A stretch of 64,000 nucleotides of DNA from an uncultured Clostridia bacterium (GTDB taxonomy: Bacteria; Bacillota; Clostridia; TANB77; CAG-508): the NCBI GenBank assembly GCA_949745595.1, contig CATJWN010000040.1, positions 1 through 64,000 of the forward strand, given 5' to 3'. Both the position numbers and the translations under genes were made by a program. Below, piece after piece: positions 36,084 to 46,512 of the stretch. The notes under the pieces are model-generated. The model did not search any database. It was not told where the DNA came from and saw only the letters and a list, made by a program, of their open reading frames with translations. Each line of letters opens with the position of its first letter. Position 1 is the stretch's first letter.

Positions 36084-36449
36084 CTAAGCACTTAATAAAG
36101 CACCTGTATTATTTGTTGCTATGTTAATAATAATTCCAGTGATAATTAAACTTAAGCCTAATATAACACCACCTCCGCAAATCCAAGCCAAACTGCCAAT
36201 GCTTTCAGCACGTTTTTGAGGGTTATTTGCATTTGCTATCATTCTTAAAGCTGCAATTACCACACTTGCAAATATCAATATACCACCCAATGGCATAGCA
36301 ATACTTGTTATTACTCTTTTAATATTATCAGTTGCTGTTTGAACTTCTTGAGTTCCAATTCCTGTTGCTAAACACAAATTAGCTTTGTTTAAAATAAAAA
36401 AACTAATTACAAATAATTTTTTAATAACTCTTTTAACATTCTTTTGCAT
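36084..36449 (-). CDS. VirB2/TrbC-like pilin-type protein
   Basis: The 121-residue protein has a signal-like N-terminus, then ATGIGTQEVQTATDNIKRV and two TM helices (about 49-68 and 89-112) separated by NANNPQKRAESIGS, the VirB2/TrbC pattern. Confidence 0.75.
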   Translation of the reverse strand: MQKNVKRVIKKLFVISFFILNKANLCLATGIGTQEVQTATDNIKRVITSIAMPLGGILIFASVVIAALRMIANANNPQKRAESIGSLAWICGGGVILGLSLIITGIIINIATNNTGALLSA

Positions 36450-36498
36450 TTTAATTCCTCCTATACTTTTTATTTGAAGAGCTAAGTAATAGAAAAAA

Positions 36499-36744
36499 CT
36501 ACATTAAATTCTTATATAAATAAATTAAGATTGGCAATAATAATAAAATTACCAAACTTACTAACAAAGAAATTGAAGCTTTTAGATACTTACTTCTTAA
36601 TTTCTGTGATTTTAACACACAACCTGCTATTAACATTATAAGTGAAAAAATTAGTAGAGCTGTTATAACAATAACACTTATTTTAAACAAAAAAAATAAG
36701 ACCTCGTTTCCAAGTCTTGTAATACTATCAATATATTCATCCAT
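36499..36744 (-). CDS. Small two-TM membrane protein
   Basis: The 81-residue protein has two hydrophobic helices (about 15-45 and 56-77) separated by KSQKLRSKYLKA. It sits between the initiator-like and VirB2-like genes; probably part of the conjugation machine. Not recognised. Confidence 0.6.
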   Translation of the reverse strand: MDEYIDSITRLGNEVLFFLFKISVIVITALLIFSLIMLIAGCVLKSQKLRSKYLKASISLLVSLVILLLLPILIYLYKNLM

Positions 36745-36756
36745 AATACAATTCTC

Positions 36757-37482
36757 CTAAAAATTATTGCTATATAAATTTATTAAACTTTTTCTGTAAT
36801 ACATAATAAAATCTTGAATTGAATCTTCTGTATTCATCTTTCTTGCTTCTGCATCTTTACAAATTAAATATATATTCATTATAGTTTTTCTATCAAATTT
36901 TTGTAGCACTCCTACAAAATTACTATTAAACAAATCATAAATAGTATATGTAATTTCTTTTATCATTTTTTCTTTATCTTCTTTTAATATCTTTACAGTT
37001 TTTAAATCATATAGTAATCCTAATTTCTCCATTAAACCATAAAACTCATCTGATATTTTTCTATCTCTATTTAATATTGCTATAAATAAATCATCTATCT
37101 TTTTATTATTTATAATATTATACTTATCATTTTTATCCATAGGGTATATTTCTTTTTCACTATAGGGGTATTGTCTTTTTTCACCATAGGGTAAATCATT
37201 TATATAAATTTTTCTAGAAATAACTTCATTCTTTTCATTTCTTTCTATAACTATAATAATATATTCTAACTTTTGTAAATGGGAAATCCATTTACTAACA
37301 GTTCCAATTGTTACATTATAGAGTTCTGCAAAATATCTATTATTAGCATAACAATATCCTAATTTATTAGACAACGCTGTAATTTCTCCATAAAGTAATT
37401 TTTCAGCTGGTTTTAAATTATTATCATACCTTACCGTAGCAGGAATGATTGAATAATAATTTGACTTAGTTTCTTCATTCAA
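36757..37482 (-). CDS. Replication-initiator-like winged-helix protein
   Basis: The start is TTG 37482, 7 bases after GGAGG. The 241-residue protein begins YYSIIPATVRYDNNLKPAEKLLYGEI and contains FAELYNVTIGTVSKWISHLQKL (about 49-70), a winged-helix domain widespread in plasmid and ICE initiators. The C-terminal half is helical. Iteron-like repeats lie immediately upstream, which supports a role in binding that region, either as initiator or regulator. Confidence 0.65.
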   Translation of the reverse strand: MNEETKSNYYSIIPATVRYDNNLKPAEKLLYGEITALSNKLGYCYANNRYFAELYNVTIGTVSKWISHLQKLEYIIIVIERNEKNEVISRKIYINDLPYGEKRQYPYSEKEIYPMDKNDKYNIINNKKIDDLFIAILNRDRKISDEFYGLMEKLGLLYDLKTVKILKEDKEKMIKEITYTIYDLFNSNFVGVLQKFDRKTIMNIYLICKDAEARKMNTEDSIQDFIMYYRKSLINLYSNNF

Positions 37483-37532
37483 AATTTACCTCCACTTCGA
37501 TTTTTATAATTTAATAGTTTCTTATATTTATC

Positions 37533-37628
37533 GTTCCCCAAATTCTCTATTCTTAGAATACCAGCAGTTTGAGCAACACGTGAACAAAGTTCCCCAATTT
37601 TACTTTTTTTTCTGGGGAACATTCCCCA
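37533..37628. repeat. Iteron-like TTCCCCAA repeats
   Basis: GTTCCCCAAA occurs at 37533-37542, GTTCCCCAA at 37589-37597, and the palindrome TGGGGAA-CA-TTCCCCA at 37613-37628, four copies of TTCCCCA in all (one inverted). They lie between the initiator-like gene and the attachment site. Confidence 0.6.
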
Positions 37629-37770
37629 AAAAAAATTCTTATATTTTAATTTTTTTTAATTTATTGTAATCTTTTTTAATCTATGTTAAAATAATATATA
37701 TATTGAAAAACATAGCTTTTTCAATAAGTTTAACTGTTATCAATGGTTTAAAATAGCAATTCTTGTTCGA

Positions 37771-37815
37771 CTACGAACCAAGAGGTCGGGGATTCGAATT
37801 CCTCCAGTCGCACCA
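37771..37815 (+). mobile_element. ICE right attachment site: 3' fragment of tRNA-Arg(ACG)
   Basis: The sequence CTACGAACCAAG gives anticodon loop CTACGAA (anticodon ACG) and the 3' anticodon arm, then AGGTC, a T-arm GGGGA-TTCGAAT-TCCTC, and CAGTCGC-A-CCA. The 5' half is missing: the bases to the left do not pair. This is what remains when an element integrates in a tRNA 3' end. The element lies to the left and the reconstituted tRNA should lie beyond position 1. Confidence 0.85.
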
Positions 37816-37846
37816 AAACAGGCTTTTATAGCCTGTTTTATTTTTA
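37815..37846 (+). terminator. Original tRNA-Arg terminator
   Basis: AAAACAGGC and GCCTGTTTT form a 9-bp stem followed by ATTTTT. It directly follows the tRNA CCA end. Confidence 0.85.
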
Positions 37847-38962
37847 CAAATTATATTTTAGTTTTATATCAATTTCAAATTCCTTAAGTGCTCTTTTCAC
37901 AGAAAGTTTTACTGTATCGCCTGGATTTTTAGAATAAATATACTTTTTTAGCTCGCTCATTTTATTTATTTCTATACCATCAATTTTAGTAATAACATCT
38001 CCTACCATAATTCCAGAATTATATACTGGTCCATCTAAAGAAATACTATCAACATATATGCCACTGCTTAGGTCTATGCCCGAACTCAAATATGGTATTA
38101 CTTCTCTATCAAATCCATATATACCTAGATATGCTTCTTCAAATTTTCCAGTTTGAGATAACTTATCAATTATCGGTTTTACTATATTAATAGGAACAGC
38201 AAAGCCCATTCCTTGTGCCTCTGTAATTTTTATAGTATTTATTCCAAGTAATAACCCGTCACTATTTATTAATGCTCCGCCACTATTTCCTTCATTTATG
38301 GTGCTATCTGTTTGAATTAAATCCTCCATATACACAAAACCATTATTTTCTTCGATCTTTAAAGTCCTGTCTAAACCACTTATTATTCCTTTAGTAACAG
38401 TTCTTTGAAATTCGAATCCTATTGGGTTTCCTATTGCATATACATCTTCCCCCAGCTGTATCTCGTCAGAATTTCCTAAACTTAAATATGGATATTTTGC
38501 TATTGCAATTTTTACTATAGCTAAATCAATATTATCGTCTGCCCAAACCACATCTCCCTCGTATACTTTTCCGTCCTCTAAAGTTACATAACAGCTGCTA
38601 TATTTGTTTCCTGCCACATGGTGATTTGTCAAGATATACCCATTATCAGTCACTATTACCCCACTTCCACTATTAGTGCTTGTATCAGCATTTAGAACAG
38701 TTTTTGAAGTCTGTTTTATTTTAGAAATTCCAACTACTGCTTTCGTAGCATCTTTAATAAAAGAATAATCCTGTTTTTCTTTTGGTATATCTTCTGTTTC
38801 TTCGGTCTTAGATATCTTTTGTGTAGAATAATCATTATTACTTAAATTTTGCATTCCCTCTAGTCTTAAATTCATAGCCACTAGCAGTCCTATAATAACT
38901 AACATCGCTAGAAAAACTAAGAAACCTCTTCCTCGTTTTTCTTTTCTATTTTCATAATACAT
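37844..38962 (-). CDS. htrA: HtrA/DegP-type serine protease
   Basis: The 372-residue protein has one N-terminal TM helix (about 14-30), a trypsin-like domain with His in ILTNHHVAG, Asp in DDNIDLAIVKI and Ser in NEGNSGGALIN, and a C-terminal PDZ domain (SGIYVDSISLDGPVYNSGIMVGDVITKIDG). It degrades or refolds damaged exported proteins at the membrane. It is the first chromosomal gene beside the ICE; its 3' end abuts the tRNA terminator. Confidence 0.92.
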   Translation of the reverse strand: MYYENRKEKRGRGFLVFLAMLVIIGLLVAMNLRLEGMQNLSNNDYSTQKISKTEETEDIPKEKQDYSFIKDATKAVVGISKIKQTSKTVLNADTSTNSGSGVIVTDNGYILTNHHVAGNKYSSCYVTLEDGKVYEGDVVWADDNIDLAIVKIAIAKYPYLSLGNSDEIQLGEDVYAIGNPIGFEFQRTVTKGIISGLDRTLKIEENNGFVYMEDLIQTDSTINEGNSGGALINSDGLLLGINTIKITEAQGMGFAVPINIVKPIIDKLSQTGKFEEAYLGIYGFDREVIPYLSSGIDLSSGIYVDSISLDGPVYNSGIMVGDVITKIDGIEINKMSELKKYIYSKNPGDTVKLSVKRALKEFEIDIKLKYNL

Positions 38963-39039
38963 TCTCTACCTCTCTTCTTCTATAATTTCCAAGTTTTTCC
39001 TTAATATACAAGATTTGTAACAATTGTGTTAAATTTGTC

Positions 39040-39076
39040 AGAAAGTAGTTGCTTTCTAAGCAAAATATTATATAAT
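39040..39076 (+). promoter_or_regulatory. Promoter of the NRPS operon
   Basis: TTGCTT (39049-39054) and TATAAT (39071-39076) are 16 bases apart. The -35 lies inside an inverted repeat AGAAAG-N6-CTTTCT (39040-39057) that could be an operator. The gene starts 45 bases downstream after GAGGATG. Confidence 0.55.
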
Positions 39077-39120
39077 AACCATATAATAAATAAAAAATTC
39101 TAATTTTTAGAGGATGTAAA

Positions 39121-42100
39121 ATGGATAAAAAATTATATGAATTAAGCAATCCACAAACTTCAATTTGGGACACTGAACAATTCTATTATGGAACTAATAT
39201 AAATAATATTTGTGGAACAGCGATAATATCAAATGTTTTAAACTTTAATATTTTGAAAAAAGCTATCGAAAATGTAATACAGAAAAACGATAGCTTTAAA
39301 ATTCGTTTTATAAAAAAGAATAATGTACTCAAGCAATATATAGATAGCTCTATTTCTACTGAAATTGAGCTTGTTTCACTAAAAAACAAAGAAGAAATTT
39401 CTAATTTAGAGCAAAAACTTTTGTGTCAAGTTTTTAAAATTACAGAAGAACCAATTTTTAAATTTGTAATCTTTAAACTTCAAGATAATACTGGCGGATT
39501 TATGCTTAACATCCATCATTTATTAGCTGATAGCTGGACTCTTGGCCTAACTTGCAAAAAAATTGTACAAGAATATTCTTCACTTATTTCAAATACGGAC
39601 AAAACTTCCGAAACTGATTACTCATATATTAAATACCTTGAAAACGAACAAGAATATATGCAAAGCAATAGATATCAAAAAGATAAGCTATATTGGGAAA
39701 AAACTTTTGAAACTATACCTAACATAGCAACTTTACCTAGTAGAAATTCTACAAATACTGAATTTTCTTGTGATGGTAATAGAGATTTATTTACCATTCC
39801 AACAAAATTAGTAAAAGAAATCAATCAGTTTTGCAAAAAATATAATGTGTCTGTTTTTAATTTCTTTATGGGAATTCTAGCCATTTATATCAATAAACTA
39901 ACAAATACAGATGATTTTGTTATAGGAACACCAATACTAAACAGAGCAAATAGTACAGAAAAGAACACTACAGGTATGTTTGTAAACATTACACCTCTTC
40001 GTATTACTGTAGAAAAAAATAAATATTTCTCAGACTTTTTACAAACTATCGCTAAAAACTCACTAGCACTTTTAAGGCATCAAAAATATCCATATAAAGA
40101 GATTTTAGACTTTGTTAGAAAACAAGATTCGTCTATTCCTAACTTATACAATATAATTTTATCTTACCAAATAACTAAAGCTAATCTTGAAGGTAATTTG
40201 AAATATGAAACTCGTTGGGCATTTAATGGTAACTCTGCTGATAACTTAGATGTTCAAATTTACGATTTAAATGAGACTGGTAGTTTGAATATTGCTTATG
40301 ATTATAAGAAAAGCAAATATTCTACAGAAGAAATAAAATGTTTACATAGCAGAATTTTAAGTTTAATTAAACAAGTACTTTCAGAAGAAAATATTGAAAT
40401 AACAAAGCTTAAAATACTAACAAAAAATGAAGAAAAAGAGATTTTAAAATTTAATAAAACAGCTATGTTATACAATAAAAATATACCTGTTATCAAACAC
40501 TTTGAAAAGCAAGTAAGTTCTACTCCAAATAACATAGCACTTACTTTTAAAGGTACACAATTAACTTATAAAGAATTAAATGAAAAAGCAAATTCTTTAG
40601 CACACCACCTTAGAAAAGCTGGTGTTATTAACAATACTATTGTAGGCATAATGGTTAATCGATCTGTTGAAATGATTGTGCGGAATTTTAGCAATTTTAA
40701 AGGCTGGAGGCGCATATTTGCCAATAGATCCTGAATATCCAAAAGATAGAATTTCTTATATGATATCAGACAGCAAAACCGAATTTTTGCTATCACACAG
40801 AAACCTTGCAAAAGAAATTAAATGCAAAAATATCATAAATATTGATTTAGATAGTAGCTTGTATCGCGAAAATAAAACTAACCTTAAAAACATTTCAAAA
40901 CCAAGTGACTTATATTACATAATTTACACTTCTGGCTCTACTGGAAAACCAAAAGGCGTTATGCTTACACAAAAGAATTACTCTAATTTTTTAGCTAGCA
41001 TGGCAAATAAAATTAAATATTTAAAACAAGGATATAAATATTCTATTATTTCAATAACTACTGTATCTTTTGACATATTTGCTTTTGAAACAATAATATC
41101 ATTAACTCGTGGACTACATTTATATCTAACAGATTATTTTGAACAAAAATATACAGATAATCTAACCAATCTTATAGCAAATGAAAAAATAGACGTTATC
41201 CAGACAACACCGTCTGTAATGCGTTTTCATTTAGATAGTGCTAAAAAATTAGAAAACTTATCAAAACTTAAATATGTAGTTCTAGCAGGAGAACAATTAC
41301 CAGAAGACTTAGTTGTTAGGTTAAAAGAGATTATACCAAACGTCAATGTTATAAATGGTTACGGTCCTTCTGAAACCACTATTTTTTCTTGTGTTAATGA
41401 TGTTACCAATCTAGAAAAAGTGACAATTGGTAAACCAATTGGAAATACTGAAATTTATATACTTGATAAAAATATGAACCTACTTCCAAAACACACTATC
41501 GGAGAAATATATATTGGTGGTGATGGTGTTGGAAAAGGCTATTTATATAAAGAAAATCTAACTGCAGAAAAATTCCTACCAAACCCTTTTGGAAAAGGAA
41601 TTATCTACAAAACTGGCGACTTAGGGCTTTGGCTTGATGATGGAACTATCGCTTGCAAAGGTAGAATTGACCATCAAATTAAGCTTCGTGGTCTTCGTGT
41701 TGAACTAGAAGAAATTGAAAATAAAATAAATAAATTTAATATAAATAGTAAAACAAAATCAGTAGTAATGCTAAAAGGAGAAGGTGCAAATGCCTATCTT
41801 CACGCTTTCATATCTTCTGAAACTGAAATTAATTTAGAAGAGTTAAAAAGTTACTTACTTAAAAATCTACCAAACTATATGGTACCTTCAACTTATTCAT
41901 TTTTGAAAGAATTTCCAACTACACCTAACGGCAAAATTGATAGAAAAGCTCTAAAAAACATTGAAAGTGTCACGCTTACTAAAAATATAGTTGCACCAAC
42001 AACTGAACTAGAAAAAATTATACACAGAGAAATTAGCAATATAGTTCAAAATTCTAATTTCGGTGTTTTAGACGATTTCTTTAGTATTGGTTTAGATTCT

Positions 42101-45100
42101 TTAAAAATAATAAATTTATCTTTAAAGCTTAGTGACAAAATTAAAGTAAAACTTTCTATTGCTGATTTTTATAAACTAACAAACATAAAAAAACTTGCTG
42201 AATTTATTGAAAACAGCAAAGATAATAACATATATGAACTAGAAAAAGTAGGAAAGCAAGAACTATATCCAGCCTCTTCTGCTCAAGAAAGAATTTACTA
42301 TGCTCAAAAGCTAAATGAAAATTCTATTGCCTACAACGTTTCTGGTGGAATTCTTATACATAAGATAATCGCCAAAGACAAAATTATAAATATATTTAAT
42401 ACATTAATTAACCACCACTCAAGCTTTAGAACTTCATTTGTATGGGATAATAACAATTTAATGCAAAAAGTAGAAGTTAACAAAAAAATAGATATTGAAT
42501 TTATTAAAGATAAACATAATAATCCTCAAAAATTAGTTAACAATTTTGCTAAACCTTTTAATTTATCAGAAGCACCTTTATTAAGAGTAGAAGTACATTA
42601 TACTAAAGCAAAAGAAACTTTAGTTTTAATAGATACACATCACATTATAGTTGACGGAACATCTCTTGCAATTTTGATAGAAAATTTTACTAAATTATTA
42701 AATAACGAGGTCTTACCAGCTAATGAGTTTGAGTATTCAGACTATGCAGTTTGGGAAAACAGATTCAAAACAACTTCAAAATTCCAAGAATTAGAACAAT
42801 ACTGGGAAAACAAATTTAAAGGAAAAGAAATTCCTGTAATCAACTTACCTTATGACTTTTCTACTCATGAAAATCAAAATTTTGTAGGGGACATTATCTC
42901 TGAAAAATTAGACGAAAAAATATTTGAAAGTTTGCAAAAACTTAGTCAAACCTATAATACTTCTACATATATGCTTTTATTAAGTGCATTTTACATATTA
43001 CTTCACAAATATACAGGTCAAAAAGACATTATAATTGGAAGTCCTACTTCTTCAAGGACTTTAAATAACGTTCAAAATTTAATTGGTATGTTTGTTAATA
43101 ATATGGTTTTAGAAAATACAATAGACGACAATTTAAACTTCGCAGACTTTGTAGCTCAAACAAAAACTAATGTACTTGATACAATGGCACATGAGCCTTA
43201 TCCTTATGAGTTATTAAGTAGAAAATTTAATAACAATTTATTTGAAGTTATGTTTACTTATCAAAATGAATTTGATTTTTTAAATAAGGATATCGAAGTA
43301 TTATTTGCAAACAATAAAACTTCAAAATTCAATTTATCGCTTGAAATTATTGAAGCTACAAAAACTATTAATTTAGAGTACAGCACATCATTATTTAAAG
43401 AAACAACTGCTAAACAAATTTTAAATCACTATATTAATATTTTAAAAGAACTTAGTATTAATCCTAATCGTAAAATTGCTGAAATACCAGTACTTAATGA
43501 ACAAGAGCAAAATCAAGTACTATATAGATTTAATAATACTTATTCAAAATATCCAAAAGAAAAAACTATTGCAGAATTAATAGAAGAACAAGCTTTAAAA
43601 ACGCCAGAAAAAATTGCACTTTCTTTTGAAGATAATACTTTAACTTTTAAAGAATTAAATGATAAATCAAATATGCTAGCACACTACCTACGCTCACAAA
43701 ATTTAGGTAGAAATGATATCGTTCGGAATTATGTTAGAAAGAAGTTTAGAATTAATTGTTACTATTCTTGCAGTTTTAAAAAGTGGTGCTTGTTATATTC
43801 CAATCGATCCTGCTTTTCCAAAAAGCAGAGTAAATTATATGCTTACAAATAGTGATTGTAAACTTTTAATAACGCATTCTTTTACTAAAAAGAAAATGAA
43901 CTTTGAAAATGAACTTTGTATCGATTTAAATAACATAGAAGAATTATCAAAAGATACTTCTTGCTTAGAACATGTTAACCAGCCAGACGACAATTCTTAT
44001 ATTATATATACATCAGGATCTACTGGTACACCAAAAGGTGTTGTTTTAAAACATAAATCTTTAGTAAATTTAGCTTATCATTTGAATAATTATGTTGAAT
44101 TTTTAAAACATCCAAAAGCTACTACTTGTATGGCTTCTGTTACTACAGCAAGTTTTGATATATTCATTTTTGAAACCTTGATATGTCTTCAAAGAGGTAT
44201 TAAAGTTGCTATATCTAACAAAGACGAACAAGTTATACCAGACAAATTAAATGCTTTAATCAAGAAAAATAATGTAAATACTATACAAATGACGCCATCA
44301 AGAATGCAGCTTTTCATAGACAATATTAAAGATATACCAGATTTCAGCAAACTAGAATATGTTACTTTAGCAGGAGAACCTTTGCCTAATTCTCTACTTT
44401 CTAAACTAAAAGAACTTGGTATTAAAAAAGTTTATAATGGCTATGGACCATCTGAAACCACTGTATTTTCAACTTTTACAGATATCACAGATTATAATGA
44501 TGTAACTATTGGAAAACCTTTAGCAAATACCTATACTTATATATTAGACAATAATTTAAACCCTGTACCAATAGGAATTGCTGGAGAATTATATATCGGT
44601 GGAGATGGCGTTGGTAATGGATATCTAAATAAGCCTAATCTTACAAATGCAAGCTTTATATCAAATCCATTTGTACATGATACTTTAATGTATAAAACTG
44701 GTGACTTATGTAAGTTTTTACCAAATGGAGAATTATACTATATTGGTAGAATTGACAATCAGATTAAGATTAGAGGTCTACGTATAGAACTTGATGAAAT
44801 TGAAAATAAAATTTTAAACTTCCCATTTATACAAAAAGTAAAAGTAATAAAACAAACTATAAATGAAAGAGAATTTTTATCTGCATATTTTATAGCAGAA
44901 AAACGTATTAATATAGCTAATCTAAGAAGTTATTTATTAGAATTTCTACCAAACTATATGATACCAACATATTTTACAGCACTAGATACTTTTCCATATA
45001 CACCAAATGGAAAAATCGATAAAAAAGCTTTACCACTACCAAAAACCGATTTAAAAGATAGTAGTAACAAGTATGTACCACCAAAAACCGACTTAGAGAT

Positions 45101-46508
45101 TAAACTTGTAAAAATCTTTGAAGACATATTGAATATAAAACCTGTTGGAATTACTGACAACTTTTTTGAGCTTGGTGGAGATTCTATACTAGCAATGAGG
45201 TTGAATATAGAGCTCTTAAATATCAACAATACAATTACTTATTCTGATATTTTTACTAATCCAAGTATTACTAAACTAATAGCATTATTGGAAAAAGGTA
45301 AAAACAAAGACTCTTATACTACTTTAAGTTTACCAGAAGAAAAAAGTTTTTCTAGCATTTTAAAAAACAATCTAAGCATACCTGAAAAGCTTGAAAAGTT
45401 TGAACCTAAAGGTGTGCTTCTTACGGGAGTTACTGGCTTCTTAGGAATTCATATTTTAAGCTCATTATTAGAAAATACAAACTCAGAAATATATTGCTTA
45501 ATTAGAAAAGAACCAAATATATCACCTAAGCAAAAACTTAAAGCTAAACTAAAATACTATTTTAGCGACAAATATGAAAATCAAATTGATAATAGAATTA
45601 AAATAATAGAAGGTGATATTACTGACATTGACTTATCGCCATTTAAAAATGATATCGATTTAGTTATAAATAGTGCTGCTAAAGTTTCACATTTTGGAAA
45701 TTATAATGAGTTTTATCAAATAAATGTAATGGGCACAAAACATTTACTAGAATTCTGTAAAAAGTTCAACAAGCGTTTTTATCAGATTTCTACTTTAAGT
45801 GTTTCTGGCAACTCTTTTGTTGACAATTATGCTAGTCACCAAAGTTTTGAAAATGAAGTTGAATTTAATGAAAGTAACTTTTTCATAGGTCAAAACCTTG
45901 ACAATGTATATGTTAGAAGCAAATTTGAAGCAGAAGGATTAGTTCTAAATGAAATAGAAAATGGCTTAGAAGGATATATTTTAAGAGTTGGTAATTTAAT
46001 GCCAAGATTCTCAGATGGAACGTTCCAAGAAAACACTAGTGAAAATGCGTATATCAATCGATTAGCGGGTTTTATAAAGATAAAAGCAATACCTGAAAAT
46101 ATCAAAAACGTATATCTAGAATTTACGCCAATTGATTTTACAGCTGATGCAATTACTAGAATTATAACGCACCCCTCAAAAAATAATTGTATTTACCACG
46201 TTTATAATCATAAACATATTTATATAAATAAAATATTGAAAATTTTGAAGAATTACGATTATAATATAAGTATAATAAAAACTGAAAAATTTAAAGAAAT
46301 GATTAAAAATCTTTTAAATGATAGTGAAAATAAAAATATTTTAAATCATTTAATTAATGATTTTGACCAAAATTTAAATTTAGATTATGAAGGCAAAATT
46401 AAGCTAACCTCAAGCTTTACAGTTGAATTCTTAAACAAACTAGGCTTTGAGTGGCCTGAAATTAATAGTACTTATATACGATACATTATTTCCATTATAG
46501 AAAGGTAA
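39121..46508 (+). CDS. Non-ribosomal peptide synthetase C-A-T-C-A-T-R, decoded through two +1 shifts at CGG
   Basis: The product is 2461 residues if two in-frame CGG codons lose their C: at 40681 (ATT GTG C GGA ATT, giving MIV-GILAILKAGGAY) and at 43724 (ATC GTT C GGA ATT, giving NDIV-GIMLERSLEL). Domains: C1 (HHLLADS, H132-D137, atypical S for G), A1 (YTSGSTGKPKG about 602, YKTGDLG), T1 (S993 in GLDSL), C2 (HHIIVDG, H1173-D1178), A2 (YTSGSTGTPKG about 1630), T2 (S2021 in GGDSI), and a terminal reductase from about 2095 (TGVTGFLG, YVRSK). A starter C domain plus reductase predicts an N-acyl dipeptide aldehyde, which may cyclise or be trapped by proteases. Gut Clostridia with this layout are known to make such aldehydes. 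No PPTase or MbtH gene is nearby. Confidence 0.92.
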
Positions 46509-46512
46509 AACT

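Noticed and set aside
37741..37815. An intact tRNA gene at the ICE edge
   Set aside because: Only the anticodon-loop-to-CCA part is present; bases to the left do not form an acceptor, D or 5' anticodon arm.
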